From the NCBI GenBank assembly GCA_003166875.1, contig PMUN01000376.1, positions 3,404 through 53,879 of the forward strand: a stretch of DNA of 50,476 nucleotides, written 5' to 3'. This DNA is from Bryobacterales bacterium (GTDB taxonomy: Bacteria; Acidobacteriota; Terriglobia; Bryobacterales; Bryobacteraceae). Below the pieces are notes generated by a model. That model worked only from the letters and a program-made list of their open reading frames with translations. It was not told the DNA's origin and made no database searches. Position numbers and translations under genes: made by a program. Below are positions 42,191 through 49,547 of this stretch, piece after piece (the first letter of the stretch is position 1; each line of letters starts with the position of its first letter).

Positions 42191-42495
42191 TGTCCTGTGC
42201 TCAGGATGTTCTGGGGTAGGGAAGCCGGCAACGCGTCCGGTAAGGCGGCGTCTAGGATGGTGCAAGAGGAAGGCGCGGTTCCTATCAACACCACCTTTCC
42301 CGAGACACGCACCAGGTGGATGGCATGTTGCGGAGTGAGCGGAACGCGTTCTAGCACCTCCATGCGGCGGACGCCGGCGCTGCGTCGCCCCATCAATGGA
42401 AGCGATGCCAGTCCGCGCTTCTTCGCGAGAAACAGCAGCCCTCCGAGGAGTGCGAACACCACCAACACCATCGCGATCTGTTCAGTTAGTTCCAT
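42187..42495 (-). CDS. fliO: Flagellar biosynthesis protein FliO-like
   Basis: A 102-residue bitopic protein: one membrane helix (TEQIAMVLVVFALLGGLLFL) and a small cytoplasmic domain containing MEVLERVPLTPQHAIHLVRV, the usual FliO beta-domain pattern. FliO helps assemble FliP. ATG 42495 lies inside the fliN end (14-bp overlap), giving translational coupling. Assignment rests on the motif and on position between fliN and fliP. Confidence 0.88.
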   Translation of the reverse strand: MELTEQIAMVLVVFALLGGLLFLAKKRGLASLPLMGRRSAGVRRMEVLERVPLTPQHAIHLVRVSGKVVLIGTAPSSCTILDAALPDALPASLPQNILSTGQ

Positions 42496-42760
42496 TCGTG
42501 CCAGCACCCGGGTTTGCCTTTTGCAACATGTTCCGCACCCGGACGGAGAGAGAATCTCGAACCACCACCACTTCCACTGATGCCAGCTCCGCGCCGCCGG
42601 CCCGCATGGTGAACGGTGCGCCCTCGGGGTGATCGGTTTTGAGGATCATGCCCTCGCTGAGATCGAAAATTTCTCCTATCGTCAGCGTTAGGTTTCCGAG
42701 CTCCACTTCGACAGGGAACGGAAGTTCCGCGAAGCGCTGCAACACATCCGAGTTGTCCAT
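42482..42760 (-). CDS. fliN: Flagellar motor switch protein FliN
   Basis: 92 residues, essentially one SpoA domain: LPFPVEVELGNLTLTIGEIF, then LSEGMILKTDHPEGAPFTMR and VEVVVVRDSLSVRVRNML. FliN forms the lower part of the C-ring and docks export cargo. It begins 2 bp after the stop of flgE upstream and overlaps fliO downstream. FliM is not encoded in this window. Confidence 0.93.
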   Translation of the reverse strand: MDNSDVLQRFAELPFPVEVELGNLTLTIGEIFDLSEGMILKTDHPEGAPFTMRAGGAELASVEVVVVRDSLSVRVRNMLQKANPGAGTNGTN

Positions 42761-42762
42761 CG

Positions 42763-44016
42763 TTATTGCTTCAGGTTGAGCAGATCCTGAGTCAACTGAT
42801 CGAGCGTCGAGATCACGCGGGAATTCGCTTCATAGGAGCGTTGATACACAATCAAGTTGGTAAACTCCGTTGCGATATCAACATTGGATGATTCCAGCGC
42901 GCCGCCCTGGATGGTCCCGCGGCTGCCGGTTCCAGGAGAACCAACGGCGGGAGCGGCCGTATTGGCTCCGAGCTCAAAGTTATTTTGTCCAGTTGAAATG
43001 AGCGACTGGGGGTTGCTGATGGCGGCCAACGCCAGTTGGGCAACCACGGCCTGGCTACCGTCGGAGTAATGCGCCACGATGGAACCTCCGTCGGCAAGAG
43101 AAACCTGCGTGATTTCGGTGGCGGGGATTCCGTCCTGGGTGGTGCCGGAGAGCGCGGATGTCTGTGCAAACTGAGTGATGGTGGATGCGCCCGTTGTAGC
43201 GTTGTAAAGATTCCAGTTCAAGTTCATGTTGCTGGCGCCATCGGCGAGCCCTGTAATAGCCACGGGAACCACGCCGGGAGGCGCTGGCGTCGTCAGATTT
43301 CCATTGGAATCAAAGTTGAGAGTTCCTGTGGCGAGCTGAGAGGGCGTTCCCGCCTTGCCGCCGGTGATGTCTTGGCCGGGAATAGTGATGGAATAACCCC
43401 ATGTGTTCGCCGCGGTTTCGGTGAACGTGGCAGTGAGGGTCTGGGTGGTGCCGAGCGAGTCCACTACCTGGATGGGGGCGGAGAAGGTTGCGGCGCTTGT
43501 TCCGACGGTTGCGCCAGACTGAAGGTTCATATCCATGGAGAACTGTGTGGTGGCGCTGGGCGTAGATAAAGCATTGGCGGGAATCGTAATGTTCCCCACC
43601 GCGCCGCTGGTGTTTAACACGCCGTTGGTGGCCATCCAGCCTTGCACGTTTTGCCCCGTGGCTGTGACTAGAGTCCCGTTGGCGTCGAGCTGGAAGTTGC
43701 CGGCCCGCGTATACAGCGTGTCTCCGGCAGAATCCTGAACCACAAAGAATCCATTCCCTTGGATGGCTCCGTCGAAGGCCCCTCCGGTAAGCTGAATGGA
43801 TCCCTGAGTAAACTGGCTCTGGCCGATGGTGGCTGAAACACCGCCGCCAATTTGAATTGCGCCTCCTCCGGCGGTCTGCGCCAGCAAATCGTAAAAGGAT
43901 GCCGTAGTGTCCTTATAGCCGGTGGTGTTCAGGTTGGCTAGATTGTTGCCAACGATGTCCAGCGCGTCGGTGTCGGCGGTTAGTCCGCTCAGTGCGATTG
44001 AAAATGATCCTGACAT
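42763..44016 (-). CDS. flgE: Flagellar hook protein FlgE
   Basis: A 417-residue hook subunit. The N-terminal rod-type motif is IALSGLTADTDALDIVGNNL, then ANLNTTGYKDTTASFYDLLA. IQGNGFFVVQDSAGDTLYTR opens the D1/D2 part, and a variable central region (about 140-330) forms the outer domains. The C-terminus is the conserved SNVDIATEFTNLIVYQRSYE, then ANSRVISTLDQLTQDLLNLK. It has a strong ribosome binding site (AAGGAG). It is exported through the flagellar apparatus; no Sec signal is present, as expected. It follows flgD by 13 bp. Confidence 0.95.
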   Translation of the reverse strand: MSGSFSIALSGLTADTDALDIVGNNLANLNTTGYKDTTASFYDLLAQTAGGGAIQIGGGVSATIGQSQFTQGSIQLTGGAFDGAIQGNGFFVVQDSAGDTLYTRAGNFQLDANGTLVTATGQNVQGWMATNGVLNTSGAVGNITIPANALSTPSATTQFSMDMNLQSGATVGTSAATFSAPIQVVDSLGTTQTLTATFTETAANTWGYSITIPGQDITGGKAGTPSQLATGTLNFDSNGNLTTPAPPGVVPVAITGLADGASNMNLNWNLYNATTGASTITQFAQTSALSGTTQDGIPATEITQVSLADGGSIVAHYSDGSQAVVAQLALAAISNPQSLISTGQNNFELGANTAAPAVGSPGTGSRGTIQGGALESSNVDIATEFTNLIVYQRSYEANSRVISTLDQLTQDLLNLKQ

Positions 44017-44029
44017 ATTTGAGTGCTCC

Positions 44030-44425
44030 TTAAGTTAATTTGTTTGTACTTCCACTGGTTGGCGTCGTCGGTGTACTGCTGGAGGAAGCGGGTGGTTGAA
44101 CGTCGGACGCCAGCGTCGTGACGCCCTGGTTGATACTCAACAACTGTTCCAATTGGCTGAACTGTACAAGTTGGCCGACAAACTGTATGCTGTCGGTGGG
44201 ATTAAGCGGATCCTGATTCTGAATCTGCGCCACCAGCAAATTCAGAAATGTGCTCTCGCTAGTGAGCGAGCCGGGAAGGCCAGCGACCGAGCCCGAGGAG
44301 GTGCTAGAGGTGCCGTTGGTGGCGCCGCTCGACGGAGTGCTCGCCGTAGCGTTCGCCTTTAGGGTGGCCGCGCTGTGGATTAGGTGCGACCGAGTAGAGG
44401 TGGACGCGGTGTCTAGTATGTTCAT
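44030..44425 (-). CDS. flgD: Flagellar hook capping protein FlgD (short form)
   Basis: 131 residues. The FlgD signature LTSESTFLNLLVAQIQNQDP, then LNPTDSIQFVGQLVQFSQLE, then QLLSINQGVTTL is clear at about 54-106. A Thr/Ser-rich N-terminal segment precedes it and a Ser/Thr/Pro tail follows. The usual C-terminal FLN-like/Tudor domains (proteins of about 220 residues) are absent, so it is a minimal form. Its start overlaps the fliK stop by 1 nt (TGATG). It is required to scaffold hook assembly. Confidence 0.93.
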   Translation of the reverse strand: MNILDTASTSTRSHLIHSAATLKANATASTPSSGATNGTSSTSSGSVAGLPGSLTSESTFLNLLVAQIQNQDPLNPTDSIQFVGQLVQFSQLEQLLSINQGVTTLASDVQPPASSSSTPTTPTSGSTNKLT

Positions 44426-46263
44426 CAGTTCGTACCTCCTGGATTGCCGGAATTGCCGGATGCCTGCTCTTCAAATGCTGCGAGCCATTGTCCGCTCGAG
44501 CCCCGCCGGTCTCTCTGAGATTGCCGTTCCCCCTGGGACGAAGAGTGCTGCTGGCCGGGCGAACGCTGTCCATCCTGATGGGGATCTTGCGACGTTTCTC
44601 CGCGCGTAAGAGTCGTTCCGGATTTTACGACCTCGGTTTTCCATCCTTGATGGGTGAGTTGTGACGCAAGATCGCCGAGATTCGAGCGCAGCGAGGAACG
44701 CAGGTCCGGGTCGGTGGCGTGCACCGAAACGTTTACGGCTCCAGCGCGGTCGGTTACGCGAATGGCGGCCGCCTGATCTTTGCCGCCCAATTGAAGCAGA
44801 ATCTCGCTGGCCGCACTCGGCCGCGGCGCTTCTGGCAAAATCGGCTGTGCATCGTATAGAGCAGCCACCGTGCTAAGGTTGGCTGGCTGGTGAGGCTCCG
44901 ACAACTGCGTGTCCGGACTCACGTTCAATTGCGGAGCCGCTGCTGCCTCATTCCACACCGGACTTACAGTCGCGGCCGCCGCCGCTACTTCGCCCGGTAT
45001 AGCCGCTGGCGACATCGGCGATGAGGTTGCGTGGGTCGCGTTGGGGGCGAGTAGCGCTGCGGGATTATGTTCCGCACTTTTTATTTGGGTGGCGGCTTGA
45101 TTTCGATCCGTCAGCTCGGGTTGCGCTACCTGCTGAGCGTGGCGCGCCTGGAGGGTTGACTCCATCATTTTCAGTGAAAAGGCTAAATTCCCACTCTGGG
45201 GTGCGAGCGCGGCCGCCAATCCTCTAGTGAATAGCGCGGGATCAACACTCGGTTGCTGGGAAGTACTTGATTGGGAGGATCGAGGCGAGTTCGCCGACGG
45301 CCGTGATTCAGGCGACGCCTCAACTTGCGAACCCTGCAGTATCGAAGGTGCGCCCAATAAATACGATGGCGTATTGGTTGGAGCTTGCAGATTGAACGCC
45401 GGCTCGCGGCTGGCCGCGAGTTGCCGGGTCGATGTTGCAATCCCAGGAGCGGGAGCGGACGAGTTATCCGGATTGATGGCGCTAGCGACGGAAAACGTGG
45501 AAGCACTGCGCGAACCGGCCACGGTAGAACGTATCTGGTTGGAAGACGGTTCCCGTGTAGATGCGGGGAGCGAGTACTCCAGGATGTTGCCAGCTCTAAC
45601 CGGGACAGCGGGAGTAGGAGCGGATTGCTCGGACATCGAAAGTTGTGCTACCTCTTGCGCGGCCGATTGCGGTTCGACGGCGCTCGCATTGAGGGAGCTG
45701 GCCACGGCAGACTGTATCAAGTTGGAAGGCCGGGCCTGCGCGGTCGCTGGGAGCGAAGATTCCCTGATGTTATCGGCCCTTTCCACGAGGGTGGACGTGG
45801 CCGGGGATTGCTCGGACATCGAAGACGGCGGTACTTCTCGCGTGACGGGCTCAGGTTCAGTGGCGCTCGCATTGGCCTTCACAGAAAATGATGGCAACGC
45901 GGGCGTCCACGGACGCTCTGAGGGAGAAGTGGCGGCCGTGGAACTTACGGGTGCAGGCAGGGTGTCATTGGTGTTCTTAGATGAAACTTTCTTACTCGAC
46001 GCCACCTTCGAGGTTTCGACCTGGGAAACGGAGTCGCCTGCGAGAAGTGGCAAACTCTGGTAGACGCTCTGAAAGCTGGTCGGAGGCCGGGCAGAACTGG
46101 ATGCTGGTCCCACGGCGGCTTGAGAGAGCGCATGCGAATCGGGAAGAGCGGGCGCCGCAGCAGTAACCATGTCGGCGCCACTTATTGCAGATTCGCGGCC
46201 AAAGTTGCAAACGTCAATTTTCAGTAACTTAGATTTTGGCGAGCGTCGAGAACTCGCCGACAT
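44425..46263 (-). CDS. fliK: FliK-like hook-length control protein
   Basis: 612 residues. The long N-terminal part (about 30-480) is low-complexity Ser/Ala/Pro/Thr/Gln sequence with partly repeated blocks (for example SMSEQSPATSTLVERADNIR and SMSEQSAPTPAVPVRAGNIL), consistent with a flexible molecular ruler. The C-terminal FliK domain (about 500-570) reads EILLQLGGKDQAAAIRVTD, then HATDPDLRSSLRSNLGDLAS, and LTHQGWKTEVV. The last 40 residues are Gln/Ser/Arg rich. The first ATG is at 46263; an alternative ATG at 46170 (VTAAAPALPDSHAL) would drop 31 residues. It is first in the minus-strand flagellar operon and diverges from flgF. Confidence 0.87.
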   Translation of the reverse strand: MSASSRRSPKSKLLKIDVCNFGRESAISGADMVTAAAPALPDSHALSQAAVGPASSSARPPTSFQSVYQSLPLLAGDSVSQVETSKVASSKKVSSKNTNDTLPAPVSSTAATSPSERPWTPALPSFSVKANASATEPEPVTREVPPSSMSEQSPATSTLVERADNIRESSLPATAQARPSNLIQSAVASSLNASAVEPQSAAQEVAQLSMSEQSAPTPAVPVRAGNILEYSLPASTREPSSNQIRSTVAGSRSASTFSVASAINPDNSSAPAPGIATSTRQLAASREPAFNLQAPTNTPSYLLGAPSILQGSQVEASPESRPSANSPRSSQSSTSQQPSVDPALFTRGLAAALAPQSGNLAFSLKMMESTLQARHAQQVAQPELTDRNQAATQIKSAEHNPAALLAPNATHATSSPMSPAAIPGEVAAAAATVSPVWNEAAAAPQLNVSPDTQLSEPHQPANLSTVAALYDAQPILPEAPRPSAASEILLQLGGKDQAAAIRVTDRAGAVNVSVHATDPDLRSSLRSNLGDLASQLTHQGWKTEVVKSGTTLTRGETSQDPHQDGQRSPGQQHSSSQGERQSQRDRRGSSGQWLAAFEEQASGNSGNPGGTN

Positions 46264-46353
46264 CCGACTTAGCTTCGACGAACGCTACAGCACGGCCTTT
46301 TCACTTATCGCAAAAGTTAGAGCAAAATAAAAGATTATTCTGGCTCCTCACTT

Positions 46354-46370
46354 TTGGTTGGCCACTTGCA
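46354..46370 (+). promoter_or_regulatory. Probable sigma-54 (RpoN) promoter before flgF
   Basis: TTGG (46354-46357), then 8 bp, then TTGCA (46366-46370), reproduces the invariant GG-N10-GC spacing and flanking T residues of the -24/-12 promoter. The predicted start is near 46380, only about 8 nt before the flgF ATG at 46388. Sigma-54 control of hook/basal-body genes is known in many bacteria. The match is by eye and no activator site is identified. Confidence 0.5.
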
Positions 46371-46387
46371 ACTGAGATTGCGGATCT

Positions 46388-47122
46388 ATGGACCAGATTA
46401 GTATCTTGGCTGCAAGCGCAATGCGCTCCAGCATGCAGTCGCTCGACTTACTGGCGAACAACATGGCCAATGCGTCGACGAGCGGGTACAAGGGCGACAG
46501 TGAGTTTCATACCGTCTATACTTCCGAGGCCGCCGAAGCAGATGCAACGGAACTGCCGGTTACTCTTCCGATGATTCAACGCCGCTGGACGGACTTTACT
46601 CAGGGACTGCTGGAACCCACTAACAACCCGATGGACTTTGGATTGTCCGGCAAGGGTTTCTTCGTGGTGCAAGGCCCCTCCGGTCCTCTGTACACACGCA
46701 ACGGAAATTTCCGGATGTCACCGGACGGAACGGTGGTCACCTCGGACGGCTATCCGCTCCTCGGCCAAAACGGACAGCCGGTGAAAGCCACCGATCCGGG
46801 CCAGCCTTTGCAGGTTTCCTTCGATGGTAGCGTCAGCCAGAACGGGCAGCCCGTCGCCCAAGTACATCTGGTGGATTTCAAAGAATCGAGCGCGCTCTCC
46901 AAACAGGGGAACAATTATTACCAGAACACCAGCGGCCAGGAGCCGGCGGATGCAACCGAGGCCCAGATCTATCAGGGAAAAGTCGAGGCGTCCAACGTGA
47001 GCGCTGCGCACGGCGCAGTTCGTCTGGTGAATGTCACGCGCCAGTTCGAGATGATGCAGAAAGCGATTTCGATTGCCAATGACATGAACAAAGAGGCGAT
47101 CGAACAGGTGGCCAAGGTCTAA
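46388..47122 (+). CDS. flgF: Flagellar basal-body rod protein FlgF
   Basis: A 244-residue proximal rod protein. N-terminal motif MRSSMQSLDLLANNMANAST with SGYKGDSEF; middle FGLSGKGFFVVQGPSGPLYT followed by RNGNFRMSPDG; and the C-terminal YQGKVEASNVSAAHGAVRLV with NVTRQFEMMQKAISIANDMN are those of the FlgF/FlgG group. It is shorter than FlgE and followed by FlgG, which supports FlgF. No strong ribosome binding site is seen before the ATG, in line with a very short leader from the promoter at 46354. It is first in the plus-strand flagellar operon. Confidence 0.93.
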   Translation: MDQISILAASAMRSSMQSLDLLANNMANASTSGYKGDSEFHTVYTSEAAEADATELPVTLPMIQRRWTDFTQGLLEPTNNPMDFGLSGKGFFVVQGPSGPLYTRNGNFRMSPDGTVVTSDGYPLLGQNGQPVKATDPGQPLQVSFDGSVSQNGQPVAQVHLVDFKESSALSKQGNNYYQNTSGQEPADATEAQIYQGKVEASNVSAAHGAVRLVNVTRQFEMMQKAISIANDMNKEAIEQVAKV

Positions 47123-47138
47123 GGTTTCAGGAGATGAG

Positions 47139-47930
47139 ATGATTCGAGCACTTTTCAGCGCAGCGAGTGGAATGAACGCGCAGCAATTGAACGTGGAGAA
47201 TATTGCGAACAATATCGCGAACGCCAACACCACCGGCTTCAAGTCGCGGCGAGCACAGTTTCAGGACTTGCTCTATCAGAATATGATCCAGCCCGGCGCG
47301 GCCGCCAGCCAGCAGACCACCGTGCCGACGGGCTTGCAAGTGGGCTTGGGTACGCGAGCCGTCTCGAATGAGGTCATCTTCACTCAAGGCGATTTCTCGG
47401 AGACCGACAACCCATTGGATATGGTGATCCAGGGAAACGGCTTCTTTCAGATTCGCCAAACCTCAGGCACCCTGGCTTACACTAAGGCCGGCAACTTTCA
47501 TATGAACAACACAGGTCAGGTGGTGGATCCGAACGGCAACCTGCTGGATCCACCGATTACGATCCCGACCAACGCGCTATCCATGTCGGTCGCTGCCGAT
47601 GGAACCATCAGCTACACCCTGCCCGGACAAACGTCGGCACAACAGGCCGGCCAGATCCAGCTTGCCACTTTCGCGAATCCTTCCGGCCTCAACAGCATCG
47701 GCAACAGCCTGTTCCAGCAGACCGACGCTTCCGGCGATCCGGTGGTGGGCGCGCCCGGTGGCCAGGACGGACTCGGCACGTTGCTGCAAGGATACGTCGA
47801 ACAGTCCAACGTCAGCATCGTTCAGGAGTTCGTCAACCTCATTGTCAGCCAGCGCGCCTACGAAGCCAATTCCAAGGTGGTGAAAGCGGCTGACGACATG
47901 TATCAACAGGTCAACAATCTCAAACAATGA
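47139..47930 (+). CDS. flgG: Flagellar distal rod protein FlgG
   Basis: A 263-residue distal rod protein. It begins RALFSAASGMNAQQLNVENI, then ANNIANANTTGFKSRRAQFQ, a near-perfect FlgG N-terminus. It has the FlgG-specific GLQVGLGTRAVSNEVIFTQG and VIQGNGFFQIRQTSGTLAYT, and ends VEQSNVSIVQEFVNLIVSQR followed by AYEANSKVVKAADDMYQQVN. An AGGAGAT site lies 6 nt before the ATG. It overlaps flgA by 4 bp. Confidence 0.97.
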   Translation: MIRALFSAASGMNAQQLNVENIANNIANANTTGFKSRRAQFQDLLYQNMIQPGAAASQQTTVPTGLQVGLGTRAVSNEVIFTQGDFSETDNPLDMVIQGNGFFQIRQTSGTLAYTKAGNFHMNNTGQVVDPNGNLLDPPITIPTNALSMSVAADGTISYTLPGQTSAQQAGQIQLATFANPSGLNSIGNSLFQQTDASGDPVVGAPGGQDGLGTLLQGYVEQSNVSIVQEFVNLIVSQRAYEANSKVVKAADDMYQQVNNLKQ

Positions 47931-48841
47931 ACCTATGGTTTCTTATCTTGAGCATGCTGGCACATTCCGGACCCTGTGAAATGATTAGTGGCGATCAAAT
48001 TACCGGAGCGGATTTGGCGCGGGCGCTGCCGATGTTCTCGATGCTCCCTCGAGACGCGGTTCTCGCGTACTCCCCAGCGCCAGGTGGGCGCCGCGTTTTC
48101 GGGCCTCCTGAACTCGAAGGAATCGCGAAGAAGTACGTTATCGCCGTCCCGGAGGGTTCGAAGGCATGTTTCGAATGGCCCCTGCAGCCTCTGGATGAGA
48201 GCGCGGTTCGCGCCGCGATTCGGGAATCGCTCGCCATGCCGGAAGCGCGTGTCGAAGTTCTCGCCATGAGCAGAGCGCAGGGCCCCCTTGGCAAGCTGGT
48301 TTTTCCTCTGTCCGGGCTATCCGCATCCACCAGCATCGATCCATCTACTCCGGTGACCTGGAGAGGCGAAGTGCTTTACCATAGCTCGCACAGGTTTGGC
48401 GTATGGGCCAGAGTGAGAGTGGCTGCCACTATGACGCGCGTGGTGGCAACCGAGCTGATTCTGCCGGGCAACGCGGTTACCGCCAAGCAGGTGAGACAAG
48501 AAACGTACGACGATTTTCCCCTCCGCAACGACATTGCACGCAGTCTCGACGAAGTGATTGGCCGCGTGCCGCGGCGTGCCATCCGCGCCGAATTGCCCGT
48601 GTTCCGGAGCGATCTGATGGAACCGTATCAAGTCCAGCGCGGAGAAATCGTGCAAGTCACCGCCATCTCAGGCGCGACCCAGCTCAGTATGGAGGCTGTT
48701 GCGCAAAGTTCGGGCAGGCAGGGCGATACGATCTCGCTCAAGAACGAGCGAAGCGGCCGAACCTTTCAGGCCCGAATTGAAGGAAAGGACCGAGCGCTTG
48801 TGGTGGTGGGACCTCTGGCGATGCCAACCCGTATCCAATGA
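47927..48841 (+). CDS. flgA: Flagellar P-ring assembly chaperone FlgA
   Basis: A 304-residue exported protein with a short signal peptide (MNLWFLILSMLAHSGP). FlgA chaperones FlgI during P-ring formation in the periplasm. The C-terminal SAF/ChapFlgA domain is visible: ELILPGNAVTAKQVRQETYD, then GRVPRRAIRAELPVFRSDLM, and VQRGEIVQVTAISGATQLSM with SGRQGDTISLKNERSGRTFQ. The N-terminal 130 residues are less conserved. It overlaps flgG (ATGA) and flgH (4 bp) and sits between the rod and ring genes. Confidence 0.92.
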   Translation: MNLWFLILSMLAHSGPCEMISGDQITGADLARALPMFSMLPRDAVLAYSPAPGGRRVFGPPELEGIAKKYVIAVPEGSKACFEWPLQPLDESAVRAAIRESLAMPEARVEVLAMSRAQGPLGKLVFPLSGLSASTSIDPSTPVTWRGEVLYHSSHRFGVWARVRVAATMTRVVATELILPGNAVTAKQVRQETYDDFPLRNDIARSLDEVIGRVPRRAIRAELPVFRSDLMEPYQVQRGEIVQVTAISGATQLSMEAVAQSSGRQGDTISLKNERSGRTFQARIEGKDRALVVVGPLAMPTRIQ

Positions 48842-49545
48842 AACTGAGGATCGCAATTCTAATGATGCTGCCGCTGTTCCTCGCGGCCGCGGACTCCAGC
48901 AAGGACAAGAAGAAACAGAAACCACCCGAGCCGTCGCCCCTTGACATATATATCAAGGACGCGTACCGCGATTATGCCTTGCCCGCGACTGCTCCACCCG
49001 CCGGGTCCATGTGGTCACAAAATGCGCTTTTTTCCAACTTAGCCATGGATGTGAAAGCCAGCCGTGTGGACGACTTAGTAACTATCACGGTGGCCGAAAC
49101 ATTTTCCGCAGTTGCTACAGGCGATGTGAAAACCCAGCGCCAGTCCACTGCCCAGGCGGCGATCACGGCCGCGGCAGGAATTAAAAAAGCCACCGGGCCC
49201 CTGGCGAATCTCGCAAATACTAACACGCAGACTCAGTTACAGGGAACGGGCGAAACCAGCCGAGGCGCCGTGCTGACCGCGAACTTGAGCGCAAGAGTGA
49301 CGCATGTCTTACCGAACGGTTACTTAGTGATCGAAGGAACAAAACGCGTGCAGGTTAGCTCGGAAAACCAGGTTGTCACCGTACGGGGCGTAATTCGCCC
49401 GGTAGATCTGGACCCGACCAACACGGTTGCATCGAATCGGATTGCCCAGATGGAAATTCAGGTGAATGGTAAGGGAGTGGTGAACGACTCAATCCGCCGT
49501 CCGAATTTCCTCTACCGATTGATCTTGGGGATACTACCGTTCTAA
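48838..49545 (+). CDS. flgH: Flagellar L-ring protein FlgH without lipobox cysteine
   Basis: 235 residues. The L-ring domain is clear: SMWSQNALFSNLAMDVKASR, VDDLVTITVAETFSAVATGD, the loop TGETSRGAVLTANLSARVTH, and VLPNGYLVIEGTKRVQVSSE followed by VRGVIRPVDLDPTNTVASNR. FlgH is normally an outer-membrane lipoprotein. Here the signal peptide (MKLRIAILMMLPLFLAAA) is not followed by a cysteine, and I see no cysteine in the whole protein; DSSKDKKKQKPPEPSP follows instead. It must therefore be held by another means. It overlaps flgA by 4 bp and is followed 2 bp later by flgI. Confidence 0.93.
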   Translation: MKLRIAILMMLPLFLAAADSSKDKKKQKPPEPSPLDIYIKDAYRDYALPATAPPAGSMWSQNALFSNLAMDVKASRVDDLVTITVAETFSAVATGDVKTQRQSTAQAAITAAAGIKKATGPLANLANTNTQTQLQGTGETSRGAVLTANLSARVTHVLPNGYLVIEGTKRVQVSSENQVVTVRGVIRPVDLDPTNTVASNRIAQMEIQVNGKGVVNDSIRRPNFLYRLILGILPF

Positions 49546-49547
49546 TT

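Noticed and set aside
45227-46063. 278-codon plus-strand open frame opposite fliK
   Set aside because: The sequence is Ser/Ala/Glu-rich shadow of the low-complexity FliK region, with no motif or ribosome binding site.
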